Shown: positions 1 to 7,402 of the stretch, in pieces | Layout of the letters: every line of letters begins with the position of its first letter | Position numbering within the stretch: the first letter of the stretch is position 1 | From: an uncultured Allomuricauda sp. | GTDB taxonomy: Bacteria > Bacteroidota > Bacteroidia > Flavobacteriales > Flavobacteriaceae | NCBI GenBank assembly: GCA_937911965.1 | Contig: CALDPL010000341.1 | Span: 1-9,785, forward strand | Length of the DNA: 9,785 nucleotides | Reading direction: 5' to 3' | Program-made: the position numbers and the translations under genes | The notes under the pieces: model-generated | Seen by the model: only the letters and a program-made list of their open reading frames with translations | Databases searched by the model: none | Told to the model about the DNA's origin: nothing

Positions 1-1906
1 GGGCAGTGGTTCCTACCAATACCGTCTGAATACCTATGACGCTACCGGAAGTACGATCGTAACCACTTCAGGGGCCCAGAGCAAGCCTACCTTCAACGGT
101 CTTGGAGCGGGTACCTACAGCATTACGGTGAGCGATGGCTGGTCCTGTGATGTGACCACCCCCTTGGTGACCATTACCGAGCCCGTGGAGGTCTTTGCCA
201 ATCTGATGCAGGTGACCGCCATGAGCTGTACCGATGATGCGGAAATCCTATTGACCGCTTCGGGCGGTACGGGACCCTATTCCTATAGCGTGGACGGAGT
301 GACCTATCTGCCCATGGCCGGTGGAGACACCCAGAGCTTTGATGTGCTGGTCGGAACCTACCAGTACTATGTGCGGGATGCCAACGGTTGTGATGCGAAC
401 ATTTCCAACCAGATCGCCATTGATCCGGTACCGGACCTGGTATTGGCCATAGATGAATCCGCTGCCATGATCAACTGTATGGGCGAGGCCACGGCTTCGA
501 TCCGTGCCACGGCCTTTGGAGGACTTGGCAACTACAGCTATGAGCTCTACGGGGATGCGCTGTTCACCCAATTGCTTGTCGGGCCACAGCCCAGGGGCAC
601 CTTCAGTGCCTTGGCCGCCGGGGAATACTATATCCGGGTGACCAGTGGGGATTGTGTGGAGGAATCCAATGTGATCGTCATTGAGGATCCGCTGCCCTTG
701 GAGGTGATTACGGAAGATAGCACCGATGTAAGCTGTTACGGCCTATCCGATGGAAGTATCAATGTTGAGGTAATCGGTGGTACCGGAGAAATTCTCTATG
801 CCATATCCCCAAATCTGAACCAGTTCGATACACAGAACAGCTTTACAGGCCTTGCTGCCGGCATCTATGATGTGGTGGCCCAGGATGTGAACGGATGTTT
901 CATCACCTTCCAATTCGAGATTGGACAGCCCGATCCCTTGGAGGCTACGGCTGACAATATTTTACATGAGGTCTGCTATGAAAGTGCGGACGGTTCCTTT
1001 GAACTGATGGTCAGTGGGGGCACTGCTCCTTATTCGACCTCCTTGGATTCCAATGCCTCTGCGGATTTTGTTCCAGGACAGTTCATTTTCCAGAACCTTT
1101 CCGCAGGTACCCATGTGGTCTTTGTGCGGGATGCCCAGGGTTGTGAGACCAACCTCTTTGTGGAAATCGAGCCCGGGGTGAACCTAGCTGCCACGGTTGT
1201 TCCCATGTATGCCTGTACGGGCAATGTCCCCGACAATTCCCTGGATGTGGTCTTTGAAGATCCCGCTGTGGTCACAGAAGTGATGTATGCCCTGGATTCC
1301 ACGGATCCAAATGCCTTCCAATTGGAGGCCGACTTTGTCAACATGGCCCCCGGGGAACATACATTGCACGTGCTGCACTCCAATGGCTGTATGGTTTCCT
1401 ATCCCTTCGAGATTGCGGATTACGAGCCCCTTGAATTGGTGTTGGAAAACAACAACATCAACCAGATCACTGCGGTGGCTTCCGGAGGTGTTGAGGAATA
1501 TACCTTCTATTTTGAGGGTGTGGACCAGGGAAGTGAAACCACCTTCTACATCAACAGGACCGATACCTATACGGTGCGGGTGGTGGATCAGAACGGCTGT
1601 GAGATGCTGGCACAGATCTATGTGGAGTTCATCGATCTGGGCATGCCGAGTTTCTTTACCCCGGATGGGGACGGACAGAACGATACTTGGATCCCCGAGA
1701 ACATCGATGGGTTCCCTGAAGTACTAATTAGAATTTATGATCGTTATGGTAGGGTAGTGGAACAAATGACCCGGGACACCCAGGGTTGGGATGGCAATTA
1801 TGACGGCAAGCCATTGCCAACAGGGGATTACTGGTACATCGTCCAGATCAACGGAGCGAACGATGACCGGGAATGGGTGGGCCACTTTACACTGTACCGG
1901 CAATAA
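1..1906 (+). CDS. SprB-repeat adhesin with type IX secretion type B sorting domain (3' part)
   Basis: This is the C-terminal part (about 635 codons) of a large secreted surface protein. The reading frame is open from base 2, so the true start and signal peptide lie upstream; the GTG at 128 is an internal codon. About seven tandem modules of roughly 80 residues are visible. Each has an early Cys, a GGTG-like turn, an LAAGxY-type segment and a late D-x-NGC-like segment, as in SprB repeats; the paired cysteines may form disulfides. The last ~88 residues start at FFTPDGDGQNDTW, continue with an IYDRYG strand and WDGxYxGKPLPTGDYWY, and end in FTLYRQ. This is the gliding-motility-associated C-terminal (CHU_C/type B) domain, which directs export by the type IX system. 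The SprF-like gene starts 19 bases downstream. A role in gliding, adhesion or surface display is inferred; the exact ligand is unknown. Modules 6 and 7 are the most diverged. Confidence 0.9.
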   Translation, partial: GSGSYQYRLNTYDATGSTIVTTSGAQSKPTFNGLGAGTYSITVSDGWSCDVTTPLVTITEPVEVFANLMQVTAMSCTDDAEILLTASGGTGPYSYSVDGVTYLPMAGGDTQSFDVLVGTYQYYVRDANGCDANISNQIAIDPVPDLVLAIDESAAMINCMGEATASIRATAFGGLGNYSYELYGDALFTQLLVGPQPRGTFSALAAGEYYIRVTSGDCVEESNVIVIEDPLPLEVITEDSTDVSCYGLSDGSINVEVIGGTGEILYAISPNLNQFDTQNSFTGLAAGIYDVVAQDVNGCFITFQFEIGQPDPLEATADNILHEVCYESADGSFELMVSGGTAPYSTSLDSNASADFVPGQFIFQNLSAGTHVVFVRDAQGCETNLFVEIEPGVNLAATVVPMYACTGNVPDNSLDVVFEDPAVVTEVMYALDSTDPNAFQLEADFVNMAPGEHTLHVLHSNGCMVSYPFEIADYEPLELVLENNNINQITAVASGGVEEYTFYFEGVDQGSETTFYINRTDTYTVRVVDQNGCEMLAQIYVEFIDLGMPSFFTPDGDGQNDTWIPENIDGFPEVLIRIYDRYGRVVEQMTRDTQGWDGNYDGKPLPTGDYWYIVQINGANDDREWVGHFTLYRQ

Positions 1907-1925
1907 ACCTTAACCTACTGACCCC

Positions 1926-2876
1926 ATGCTCAAGAAAATTAAATCCATGGCCGTACTCCTGCTCTTGGCCCTTTCGGTCCAAGGGCAGGAGCTCACCATC
2001 CCCCAGCTCTCCCAATATATAGCGGACAATCCCTTTCTGATGTCCCCGACCTATGCCGGGATCGGGGACCATATCAAGGTCCGTTTGAACGGACTGACCC
2101 AATGGGTGGGGATCGAGGATGCCCCGGATACCCAGACCTTGGCCGCGGATGCAAGGATGGGGAACCGATCTGGCCTGGGAATGCTGCTCTACAACGACAG
2201 CAATGGGGAAACCAAGCAAAGGGGGGCACGGGTGTCCTTTGCCCACCATTTGACCATGGACCGCTACGACGACATCTTTCTGTCCTTCGGAATCTCCTAC
2301 AACTTCAACCAGTTCAGGATCGATGTGGAGAATTTCAGGGAGAGCAACGGACAATTGCCCACAGACGACAAGGCCACCACCAACCACAATTTTGACCTGG
2401 GGGTACTCTATCGCTATGGAAAGTTCTATTTCAGTTTGAACGCTTCCAATGTCTTGAACAAAAGCCTGGAGCGTTTCAATCCGACCTTTGAGCCGAACAC
2501 CCTCAGGAACTATTACGTCTATACGGGAATGAGCCTTTCAAAGAACAAGAACAGCAAGGTGGAAATAGAGCCCTCCATCTTCTTTCAGTTGTTCGAGAGT
2601 GATGGCCGATCGGTGACCGACCTCAATGCGAAGTTCAGGTTCCACGATTTTGAAGACTACTATTATTTGGGGGTCACCTACCGTTTCTTGAACGACCAAT
2701 GGGGGGAGCCCCTGTACATTGCCCCCATAGCGGGCTTTAAGAAAAGCAATTTTTATTTTGGCTATTCCTATCAGCTGATTACCAATGAAATCCTGGGCTA
2801 TAGTACCGGTACACACGTATTGACCGTCGGCATGGATCTTTTCCAGGGCCTGAGCAATTGTAGGTGTACCTATTGA
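1926..2876 (+). CDS. PorP/SprF family type IX secretion outer-membrane protein
   Basis: This is a 316-residue outer-membrane protein. The N-terminus is a signal peptide (KK, then a Leu/Ala-rich core ending around SVQGQ, residue 21). It is followed by the family hallmark QLSQYIADNPFLMSPTYAG, in which the substrate-pairing PorP/SprF proteins usually read 'Q(Y)xxNPxxxNPAYAG'. The rest alternates short amphipathic strands ending in aromatic residues (for example FYFSLNASNVLN, YYLGVTYRF, FYFGYSYQL), as in a beta barrel. In Flavobacterium johnsoniae, sprF lies just downstream of sprB and is needed for SprB export. The same order with a 19-base gap here suggests co-transcription and a dedicated partner role for the upstream adhesin. 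The N-P-x-Y-A-G segment reads SPTYAG rather than NPAYAG. The C-terminus has a CRC pair. It could be called sprF-like, but genomes carry many paralogues, so no symbol is given. Confidence 0.9.
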   Translation: MLKKIKSMAVLLLLALSVQGQELTIPQLSQYIADNPFLMSPTYAGIGDHIKVRLNGLTQWVGIEDAPDTQTLAADARMGNRSGLGMLLYNDSNGETKQRGARVSFAHHLTMDRYDDIFLSFGISYNFNQFRIDVENFRESNGQLPTDDKATTNHNFDLGVLYRYGKFYFSLNASNVLNKSLERFNPTFEPNTLRNYYVYTGMSLSKNKNSKVEIEPSIFFQLFESDGRSVTDLNAKFRFHDFEDYYYLGVTYRFLNDQWGEPLYIAPIAGFKKSNFYFGYSYQLITNEILGYSTGTHVLTVGMDLFQGLSNCRCTY

Positions 2877-2900
2877 AAGTATGGGATTGCCCTAATTTTG
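2873..2900 (+). promoter_or_regulatory. Predicted Bacteroidota-type promoter for folB
   Basis: TTG at 2873-2875 is separated by 17 bases from TAATTTTG at 2893-2900, matching the flavobacterial TTG-N17-23-TAnnTTTG pattern. The TTG overlaps the stop codon of the SprF-like gene. A second TAnnTTTG match (TATTTTTG, 2904-2911) lies just downstream but has a poorer upstream spacing (14 bases). Transcripts from the first box would have a leader of about 25 bases. Confidence 0.5.
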
Positions 2901-2930
2901 CTTTATTTTTGCCCTATCTAATGCACTTTT

Positions 2931-3287
2931 GTGGGAACCATTAACTTAAGGAACATCAGGATCCATTCCAACCACGGTTGCCTGAGGGAGGAAATGCTCA
3001 TCGGCAGCGATTATCGGGTGGATCTTGAAATTGTGGCCGACCTTTCCGTTCCGGCGGCCTCAGATCGTCTGGAACAGACCGTGGACTACGTCCATTTGAA
3101 CACCATCGTAAAGGAGGAAATGGCCATACGCTCCAATCTCCTGGAACATGTGGGCAAACGGATTGCGGATCGTATCTTTTTGGAATTGACCCAGGTACGT
3201 GAGGTCGAGGTCGAGGTCTCCAAAATAAACCCCCCTTTGGGCGGGGATGTGGAGCGGGTTTCGGTCAAACTCAATTATACTCGTTGA
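2931..3287 (+). CDS. folB: Dihydroneopterin aldolase
   Basis: FolB cleaves 7,8-dihydroneopterin to 6-hydroxymethyl-7,8-dihydropterin and glycolaldehyde in cytosolic folate synthesis. The protein has 118 residues, the normal family length. Recognisable features are HGCLREE (15-21, with the family Glu), IGSDYRVDLE (24-33), TVDYVHL (50-56, with the active-site Tyr53), LLEHV (70-74, with Glu72) and VSKINPPLGGDVE (96-108, with catalytic Lys98). The start is GTG at 2931, giving M-G-T-I-N-L-x-N-I-R, which aligns with the usual start of flavobacterial FolB. No in-frame ATG lies nearby upstream, and the next internal ATG (2994) would delete the HGC motif. The ATG at 2921 is out of frame. The gene stands alone between the secretion pair and the tRNAs, with no obvious terminator after it. 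Confidence 0.95.
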   Translation: MGTINLRNIRIHSNHGCLREEMLIGSDYRVDLEIVADLSVPAASDRLEQTVDYVHLNTIVKEEMAIRSNLLEHVGKRIADRIFLELTQVREVEVEVSKINPPLGGDVERVSVKLNYTR

Positions 3288-3304
3288 AAGGCCCTGTCCC
3301 CTTT

Positions 3305-3333
3305 TTGGATTTATTTTTGATTGATTAACTTTG
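3305..3333 (+). promoter_or_regulatory. Predicted promoter for the first tRNA-Cys
   Basis: TTG at 3305-3307 (inside TTTTTGG), an 18-base spacer, and TAACTTTG at 3326-3333 give a full match to the Bacteroidota TTG/TAnnTTTG pattern. The box ends 13 bases before the mature tRNA, a short leader as expected for a tRNA promoter. Confidence 0.6.
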
Positions 3334-3346
3334 TGAATTGCATTAC

Positions 3347-3418
3347 GGCATTGTGGTCGAATTGGATAGACAAAGTCCCGCAAGGATTTTTATGGTGGTT
3401 CGAGTCCACCCGATGCCT
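3347..3418 (+). tRNA. tRNA-Cys (GCA), divergent copy with C33
   Basis: A complete cloverleaf can be folded. The acceptor is GGCATTG/CGATGCC (one T-G pair) with discriminator T73, the base expected for tRNA-Cys. The D arm is GTC/GAC with GG at 18-19. The anticodon stem is AAGTC/GATTT with loop CCGCAAG, giving anticodon GCA. The variable loop is TTAT, and the T arm is GGTGG/CCACC with loop TTCGAGT. CCA is not encoded. It differs from the second copy at many stem positions, yet both strands of the stems changed together. It is odd in one respect: position 33 is C where almost all elongator tRNAs have U, and C32 can pair with G38, which would tighten the loop. It may be a functional variant, a specialised tRNA, or an early pseudogene. 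Confidence 0.8.
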
Positions 3419-3448
3419 CAAAGGTTTTATTTTTCCGAACTTCTCCCT

Positions 3449-3473
3449 TTATTGGATCGTTCCGATCCGATAA
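3449..3473 (+). repeat. Inverted repeat (hairpin) between the two tRNA genes
   Basis: TTATTGGATCG, a TTC loop, and CGATCCGATAA form an 11-bp stem with one T-G pair. No T-run follows, so it is not a standard terminator. The right arm core CGATCCGAT occurs again at 3497-3505, overlapping the tail of the second tRNA's promoter box. It could be a processing signal in a joint tRNA precursor or a weak attenuator. Confidence 0.6.
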
Positions 3474-3488
3474 TTCATAAAATATTTT

Positions 3489-3496
3489 TAGCTTTG
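3489..3496 (+). promoter_or_regulatory. TAnnTTTG box before the second tRNA-Cys
   Basis: TAGCTTTG matches the Bacteroidota -7 consensus exactly and ends 10 bases before the tRNA. No convincing TTG lies 17-23 bases upstream; the nearest is in the hairpin, too far away. The second tRNA may therefore also be read through from the first promoter. Confidence 0.45.
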
Positions 3497-3506
3497 CGAT
3501 CCGATT

Positions 3507-3577
3507 GGCATCGTGGCCGAGTGGCTAGGCGCAGCTCTGCAAAAGCTTGTACAGCGGTTCGAATCCGCTCGATGCCT
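3507..3577 (+). tRNA. tRNA-Cys (GCA), canonical copy
   Basis: This is a complete cloverleaf. The acceptor is GGCATCG/CGATGCC, perfectly paired, with discriminator T73. The D arm is GCC/GGC with GG at 18-19. The anticodon arm is CAGCT/AGCTT with loop CTGCAAA, giving anticodon GCA with the normal U33; pair 27-43 is a C/T mismatch. The variable loop is GTAC, and the T arm is AGCGG/CCGCT with loop TTCGAAT. CCA is not encoded. The sequence resembles the usual single tRNA-Cys of flavobacteria, so this is probably the main cysteine tRNA. Confidence 0.95.
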
Positions 3578-3582
3578 CAAAG

Positions 3583-3610
3583 GCCCAACCCTAAGGTTGG
3601 GCTTTTTTTT
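3583..3610 (+). terminator. Rho-independent terminator after the tRNA-Cys pair
   Basis: The stem is GCCCAACC / GGTTGGGC (8 bp, perfect) with loop CTAA, followed by eight T residues (3603-3610). It starts 6 bases after the second tRNA. The T-run overlaps the stop codon of the convergent exporter gene. In the opposite direction the same hairpin is followed by CTTTGAGG, so it would be at most a weak terminator for the minus-strand operon. Confidence 0.95.
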
Positions 3611-4277
3611 AGCTTATGATTTCAATTCCATCCTGGATATCAAAGCTTTCTTTTGGAAGGAATCCCTTGCTTATCAATACGATGCCACATAGTATCAAGA
3701 GGATTCCAAGGCCCTTGCTAATTAGGACGATACGCTCCGGGGTAAGATAGCCCCTGAGTTGTTTGGCCAACAGTATCTTTAGGAGGTCGATCAAAAAATA
3801 GACCAGGATCACACTCCCGAAAAACACGGACATCCGCTTTGGATCGTTCTCCAGGGAGGGACCTATCACGATGATGAGCCCCAACCAAAAGGCAAGGACC
3901 CCGATATTGATGAAATTCAACAGGAATCCCTTGGCCACAAGGCCCAAATATCCCCCCGCACTGATTTTAGGATGAAGGTCCTTTCGGGGTTTGGCCTTCC
4001 CCTTTTTTGAAAACAGAAAAATACCGTAGACCAAAAGGATCATGCCCCCGAATACAAAGAGCCCGGGTTGGTTGCTGAGGTTTTCCAGGAGTTGGAAACT
4101 ACTGAAATAGGCGATGAGCAAAAAACATATATCGGCGATGAGCACCCCGATATCAAAGCTTACCCCGGCCCGGAACCCCTTGGTCGCACTGGTTTCCAAC
4201 AGTACAAAAAAGACAGGTCCCAGCATAAAGCTCAGAAGGAGCCCCAAAGGAATTGCAGCCTGTATATCCTCGATCAT
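3609..4277 (-). CDS. LysE/RhtB-family amino-acid exporter
   Basis: This 222-residue inner-membrane protein belongs to the LysE family of small-molecule (typically amino-acid) exporters. About six hydrophobic segments can be seen. The first (IPLGLLLSFMLGPVFFVLL, residues 9-27) carries the family's N-terminal G-P turn, here LGP rather than the classical GPGP. It is followed by a GxxxxxGVLIAD-like segment (residues 38-49), two hydrophobic segments in the first half, a hydrophilic loop with KKGKAKPRKDLHPK around 90-105, a segment with NFINIGVLAFWLGLI, and two C-terminal helices. The substrate cannot be read from the sequence. Only 2 bases separate it from the upstream DUF2807 gene, so it is translated from the same message. 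Its stop codon sits in the T-run of the convergent tRNA terminator. Confidence 0.85.
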   Translation of the reverse strand: MIEDIQAAIPLGLLLSFMLGPVFFVLLETSATKGFRAGVSFDIGVLIADICFLLIAYFSSFQLLENLSNQPGLFVFGGMILLVYGIFLFSKKGKAKPRKDLHPKISAGGYLGLVAKGFLLNFINIGVLAFWLGLIIVIGPSLENDPKRMSVFFGSVILVYFLIDLLKILLAKQLRGYLTPERIVLISKGLGILLILCGIVLISKGFLPKESFDIQDGIEIIS

Positions 4278-4279
4278 TC

Positions 4280-4963
4280 CTACTCCACTCTATTGATTTT
4301 GCCTCCGAAGAGGGTGCTTTGGTCCATTTTCAGGGGATCACCGTATACGTCGATTTCCCCTCCGGCCTTGACATTGGCCTTGACGTAGTCCGTGGCATAG
4401 ATTTCGGCACTTCCCCCCGCGTTCACGCTGATGGTGGTGAACTTGGTCTTGAAGGTCTTGCCGGAATAGGAGCCCCCGGTGTTGATGATCACGTCCTGGG
4501 TATTTGAAAACCCTGCCGTCATGATCTTGCCCCCGGTAACGGACTTTATCAGCAGCTGGTCCACTTGGCAATTGATTTCGATTTCCCCGCCTTCCTGGGC
4601 CCTGAGGTCCAGGATTTTCTGTACATAGGTCTCATCGGAGCTTATGCGTGCATCCTCGTTCACATCGATGACCTTGAGGTTTTCGGTATGGTAGAGGTCC
4701 ACAAAGGTTCTGTATCCGCTGAATATTTTGTCGATTTCCATTCTGATTTTCAAAATCCCGTCGTTGTTCACCACGGCCACCTTGGAGGTATTGGCCCCGG
4801 AAATCACGACTTTGTTCTCATCCCCCCGGATCAAACTCAGGGATATGCCGTCAAATACCTTGATTTCCGTGAACTTCTGAAGATTTTGTGTAATGTCCCC
4901 ATCCTGTGCCCTAAGGCACGATATGAACAGGGACAAGGATAAAATCATAGCAGTCTTCATCAT
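4280..4963 (-). CDS. Secreted DUF2807 (head GIN domain) protein
   Basis: This is a 227-residue exported protein. The N-terminus is a short signal sequence (MMKTAM, hydrophobic core, then SCLRAQ; cleavage probably near residue 20). The FISC stretch is not a proper lipobox, so a lipoprotein is less likely. The body is DUF2807: it opens with a FTEIKVFDGISLSLIRGDENKVVI-type segment in which the domain begins with a statement of a central locus value, then repeats short beta strands with Gly-rich turns such as TGGKIMTAG, NTGGSYSGKTF, NAGGSAEIYA and KAGGEIDVYG. Proteins of this family form a right-handed beta-helix and are abundant in Bacteroidota envelopes; their function is unknown. Two ATGs in tandem (4963 and 4960) are possible starts. 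It lies 46 bases after rnr and 2 bases before the exporter gene. Confidence 0.85.
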   Translation of the reverse strand: MMKTAMILSLSLFISCLRAQDGDITQNLQKFTEIKVFDGISLSLIRGDENKVVISGANTSKVAVVNNDGILKIRMEIDKIFSGYRTFVDLYHTENLKVIDVNEDARISSDETYVQKILDLRAQEGGEIEINCQVDQLLIKSVTGGKIMTAGFSNTQDVIINTGGSYSGKTFKTKFTTISVNAGGSAEIYATDYVKANVKAGGEIDVYGDPLKMDQSTLFGGKINRVE

Positions 4964-5009
4964 TTAAAAATTTGGTTCCCAAAAGAATAACAAATTTTAT
5001 TCCAAAATA

Positions 5010-7193
5010 TTACTTTTTTTTGCCAATCAACGAAAAGTCCAGATGTCTTTTGATGAGATCTGAATCCTTTACCATCACAACGACCTCGTCCCCCAGCTGA
5101 TAGACTTTTCTCCTGCGTTCGCCCACTATGGCGTACTGTTTTGGGTCAAAGACGTAATAATCGTCCTTGATGTCCCGGATCCGAACCATTCCCTCGCATT
5201 TGTTCTCCACGATTTCCACATAGATCCCCCATTCGGTGACCCCGGAGATGACCCCGAGGAATTCCTCGTCCTTGTGGTCCTCCATGAATTTGATCTGCAT
5301 GTACTTCACAGAATCCCGCTCGGCATTGGCCGCCAGCATTTCCATATTGGTGGAGTGTTTGCACTTGACCTCATAGGCTTCCGCCTTGGGCATTTTCTCT
5401 TTGTCCAGATAATGCTGCAGCAATCGGTGTACCATGACGTCCGGATACCTTCGTATCGGTGAGGTAAAATGGGTGTAATACTCGAAACCAAGGCCGTAAT
5501 GCCCGATGTTCTCCGTGGTGTAGATGGCCTTGCTCATGGAGCGTATGGCCAAAGTGTCCACCAGGTTCTGTTCCTTTTTGCCCTTGACGTCCTCCAGGAG
5601 CTTGTTCAGGGACTTGTTTATGGCCTTGGGGTCCCTGAGGTCCAGTTTGTGTCCAAACCTCGAAATAACCCCGTTGAGGGCCATTAATTTTTCCTCATCC
5701 GGTCTGTCGTGTACCCTGTAGATGAAGGTCTGTTTCTTTTTCCCGATGAATTCGGCCACTTTGCGGTTGGCCAACAACATGAATTCCTCGATGAGCTTAT
5801 TGGCCTCCTTGGCCTCTTTGAAATAGACCCCCACGGGTTCAAAGGTTTCCGAAAGATGGAACTTGACCTCGATTTTGTCAAAGGAGATGGCCCCGGCATC
5901 CATTCGGGCATCCCGCATGATCTTGGCCAAACGGTCCAGGGTCAGGGTGGCCTCCACGATTTCAGGGGAAACTGAATAAGCCTTGTCCGTTATGGAGATT
6001 TCCTTGGGAATGTTTCCCTGGCCCGTCTCTATGATGTGCTGGGCCTCTTCATAGGCAAAACGCTGGTTGGAATTGATCACGGTCCTTCCAAACCATTGCT
6101 TGATGATCTTGGCCCTGTCGTCCATTTCAAAGACGGCCGAAAAGGTGTATTTTTCCTCATTGGGCCTGAGGGAACAGACGTTGTTGGAAAGTACTTCGGG
6201 CAACATGGGCACCACCCGGTCCACCAGATAGACCGAGGTGGCCCGATCATAGGCTTCCTCATCCAGGATGCTTCCGGGTTCCACATAGTGGGACACGTCG
6301 GCGATATGGATCCCTATTTCATAGGTTCCATGCTCCAATTTTCTAAAGGAGAGGGCATCGTCAAAATCCTTGGCGTCCTTGGGATCTATGGTATAGGTAA
6401 GTACCTCCCGCATATCCCTTCTCTTGGCTATTTCTTCCTTTTGTATGGTAGTGTCCAAGGTCTTGGCAAAGGCCTCCACTTCATGGGGAAACTCATGTGG
6501 AAGTCCATATTCGGCAAGGATGGCGTGTATTTCAGTATGGTGTTCCCCGGGTTTGCCAAGGACCTCGATCACCTCCCCATAGGGGGAATCCCGATCCTCG
6601 GGCCAATCCCCCAGCTTTACCAGTACCTTGTCCCCGTCCTGTCCCTTTTTGATCCGGTCCAGGGGAACGTATATATCGGTGTACATCCTGGAATCGGTGG
6701 GCCGTACAAAGGCAAAGCCCTTTTGTTTGTCCAAGATTCCCACATAGCTGTCCTTTTTGCGTTCCAATACCTTGGAAATCTCCCCTTCCTTCTTTTTTCC
6801 CTTGCGGGAGGGCTTGAGGAACACTTCCACGGTATCCCCATGAAAAGCCCTGTTGAGCCTGTGGTTGGGGACAAAGATGTCCTCCTCCATTCCCTCCACC
6901 ACGATATAGGCATTTCCACTGGAGTTCAGGTCCACCCTTCCCTCAAAATAAGTGGCCAGGGAAGGTACTTTTTTGAATTTTCCCTTTTCTTCTTCCAGGA
7001 TGCGGTTGCTTGCCGCGAGCTGCCCCAATCGCTTGATCAGCTCATTCCTGTCGTGGGTGTCGGTTACTTCTAACTTGGATGCTATTTGCTTGTAATTGAA
7101 ACTTTTGGAAGGTTCTTTCTCCAGTATGGTAAATATGCCTTTGGTCAATTCGTTCTTTCGCTGACTTCTGGACCTCTTCTTTTTCTTTGACAT
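5010..7193 (-). CDS. rnr: Ribonuclease R
   Basis: RNase R is a processive 3'-to-5' exoribonuclease that degrades structured RNA in the cytosol. The 727-residue protein shows all family parts. There is a Lys/Arg-rich start and a winged-helix domain (about 12-75), cold-shock/OB domains (about 80-215), an RNB catalytic domain (about 257-590) and a C-terminal S1 domain (about 644-723). The metal-binding motif DPKDAKDFDDA lies at 270-280 with Asp270, 276, 278 and 279 in the expected spacing. IHIADVSHYV (296-305) and the FTSPIRRYPDVMVHR block (576-590) are intact. The tail after S1 is only a short GKKK, far shorter than the Lys-rich tail of E. coli RNase R. The gene heads a probable three-gene minus-strand operon. 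On that strand, TATAATTTG (7220-7228) upstream is an imperfect promoter box, with one base too many between TA and TTTG. Confidence 0.97.
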   Translation of the reverse strand: MSKKKKRSRSQRKNELTKGIFTILEKEPSKSFNYKQIASKLEVTDTHDRNELIKRLGQLAASNRILEEEKGKFKKVPSLATYFEGRVDLNSSGNAYIVVEGMEEDIFVPNHRLNRAFHGDTVEVFLKPSRKGKKKEGEISKVLERKKDSYVGILDKQKGFAFVRPTDSRMYTDIYVPLDRIKKGQDGDKVLVKLGDWPEDRDSPYGEVIEVLGKPGEHHTEIHAILAEYGLPHEFPHEVEAFAKTLDTTIQKEEIAKRRDMREVLTYTIDPKDAKDFDDALSFRKLEHGTYEIGIHIADVSHYVEPGSILDEEAYDRATSVYLVDRVVPMLPEVLSNNVCSLRPNEEKYTFSAVFEMDDRAKIIKQWFGRTVINSNQRFAYEEAQHIIETGQGNIPKEISITDKAYSVSPEIVEATLTLDRLAKIMRDARMDAGAISFDKIEVKFHLSETFEPVGVYFKEAKEANKLIEEFMLLANRKVAEFIGKKKQTFIYRVHDRPDEEKLMALNGVISRFGHKLDLRDPKAINKSLNKLLEDVKGKKEQNLVDTLAIRSMSKAIYTTENIGHYGLGFEYYTHFTSPIRRYPDVMVHRLLQHYLDKEKMPKAEAYEVKCKHSTNMEMLAANAERDSVKYMQIKFMEDHKDEEFLGVISGVTEWGIYVEIVENKCEGMVRIRDIKDDYYVFDPKQYAIVGERRRKVYQLGDEVVVMVKDSDLIKRHLDFSLIGKKK

Positions 7194-7393
7194 TAATGTC
7201 TTTATTTTGATGAAAATTACAAATTATAATTCTTGGCCTTCAAAGTTTGACCAAGGAATCCTTCTTTATCAACAATCATCCATATTATATTTTTCTTTAT
7301 TTCTTAAAATTTAAAAAAATGATGATGATGATGGTCTGTTGAAATGTGGAATAATTTTTTGGTTAAAAAGTTGCTTTGAACAGTAAGCATACT

Positions 7394-7402
7394 TTATCCA
7401 CA
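7394..7402 (+). promoter_or_regulatory. Consensus DnaA box
   Basis: TTATCCACA matches the high-affinity DnaA box exactly. By a rough base-composition estimate (35% A, 35% T, 15% each G and C), a perfect match in this interval on either strand would be expected about 0.007 times by chance. A related 8/9 sequence (TTATCCACC, about 9009) occurs in the antitoxin remnant, which shows that near matches alone mean little. Confidence 0.5.

Noticed and set aside
3338..3619. A 93-codon open frame across both tRNA genes
   Set aside because: It covers two tRNAs and a terminator, so it is a chance frame.
6036..7073. A 345-codon open frame on the plus strand inside rnr
   Set aside because: It is fully antisense to a clearly recognisable RNase R. 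The protein is low in recognisable motifs and rich in Gly, Phe, Leu and His, as expected for a reversed frame of biased codons.
7319..7333. Five ATG triplets in a row, considered as a DnaA-trio or start cluster
   Set aside because: DnaA-trio repeats read TAG 5'-to-3' on the relevant strand, which neither strand shows here. As a start it reaches a stop after two further codons.
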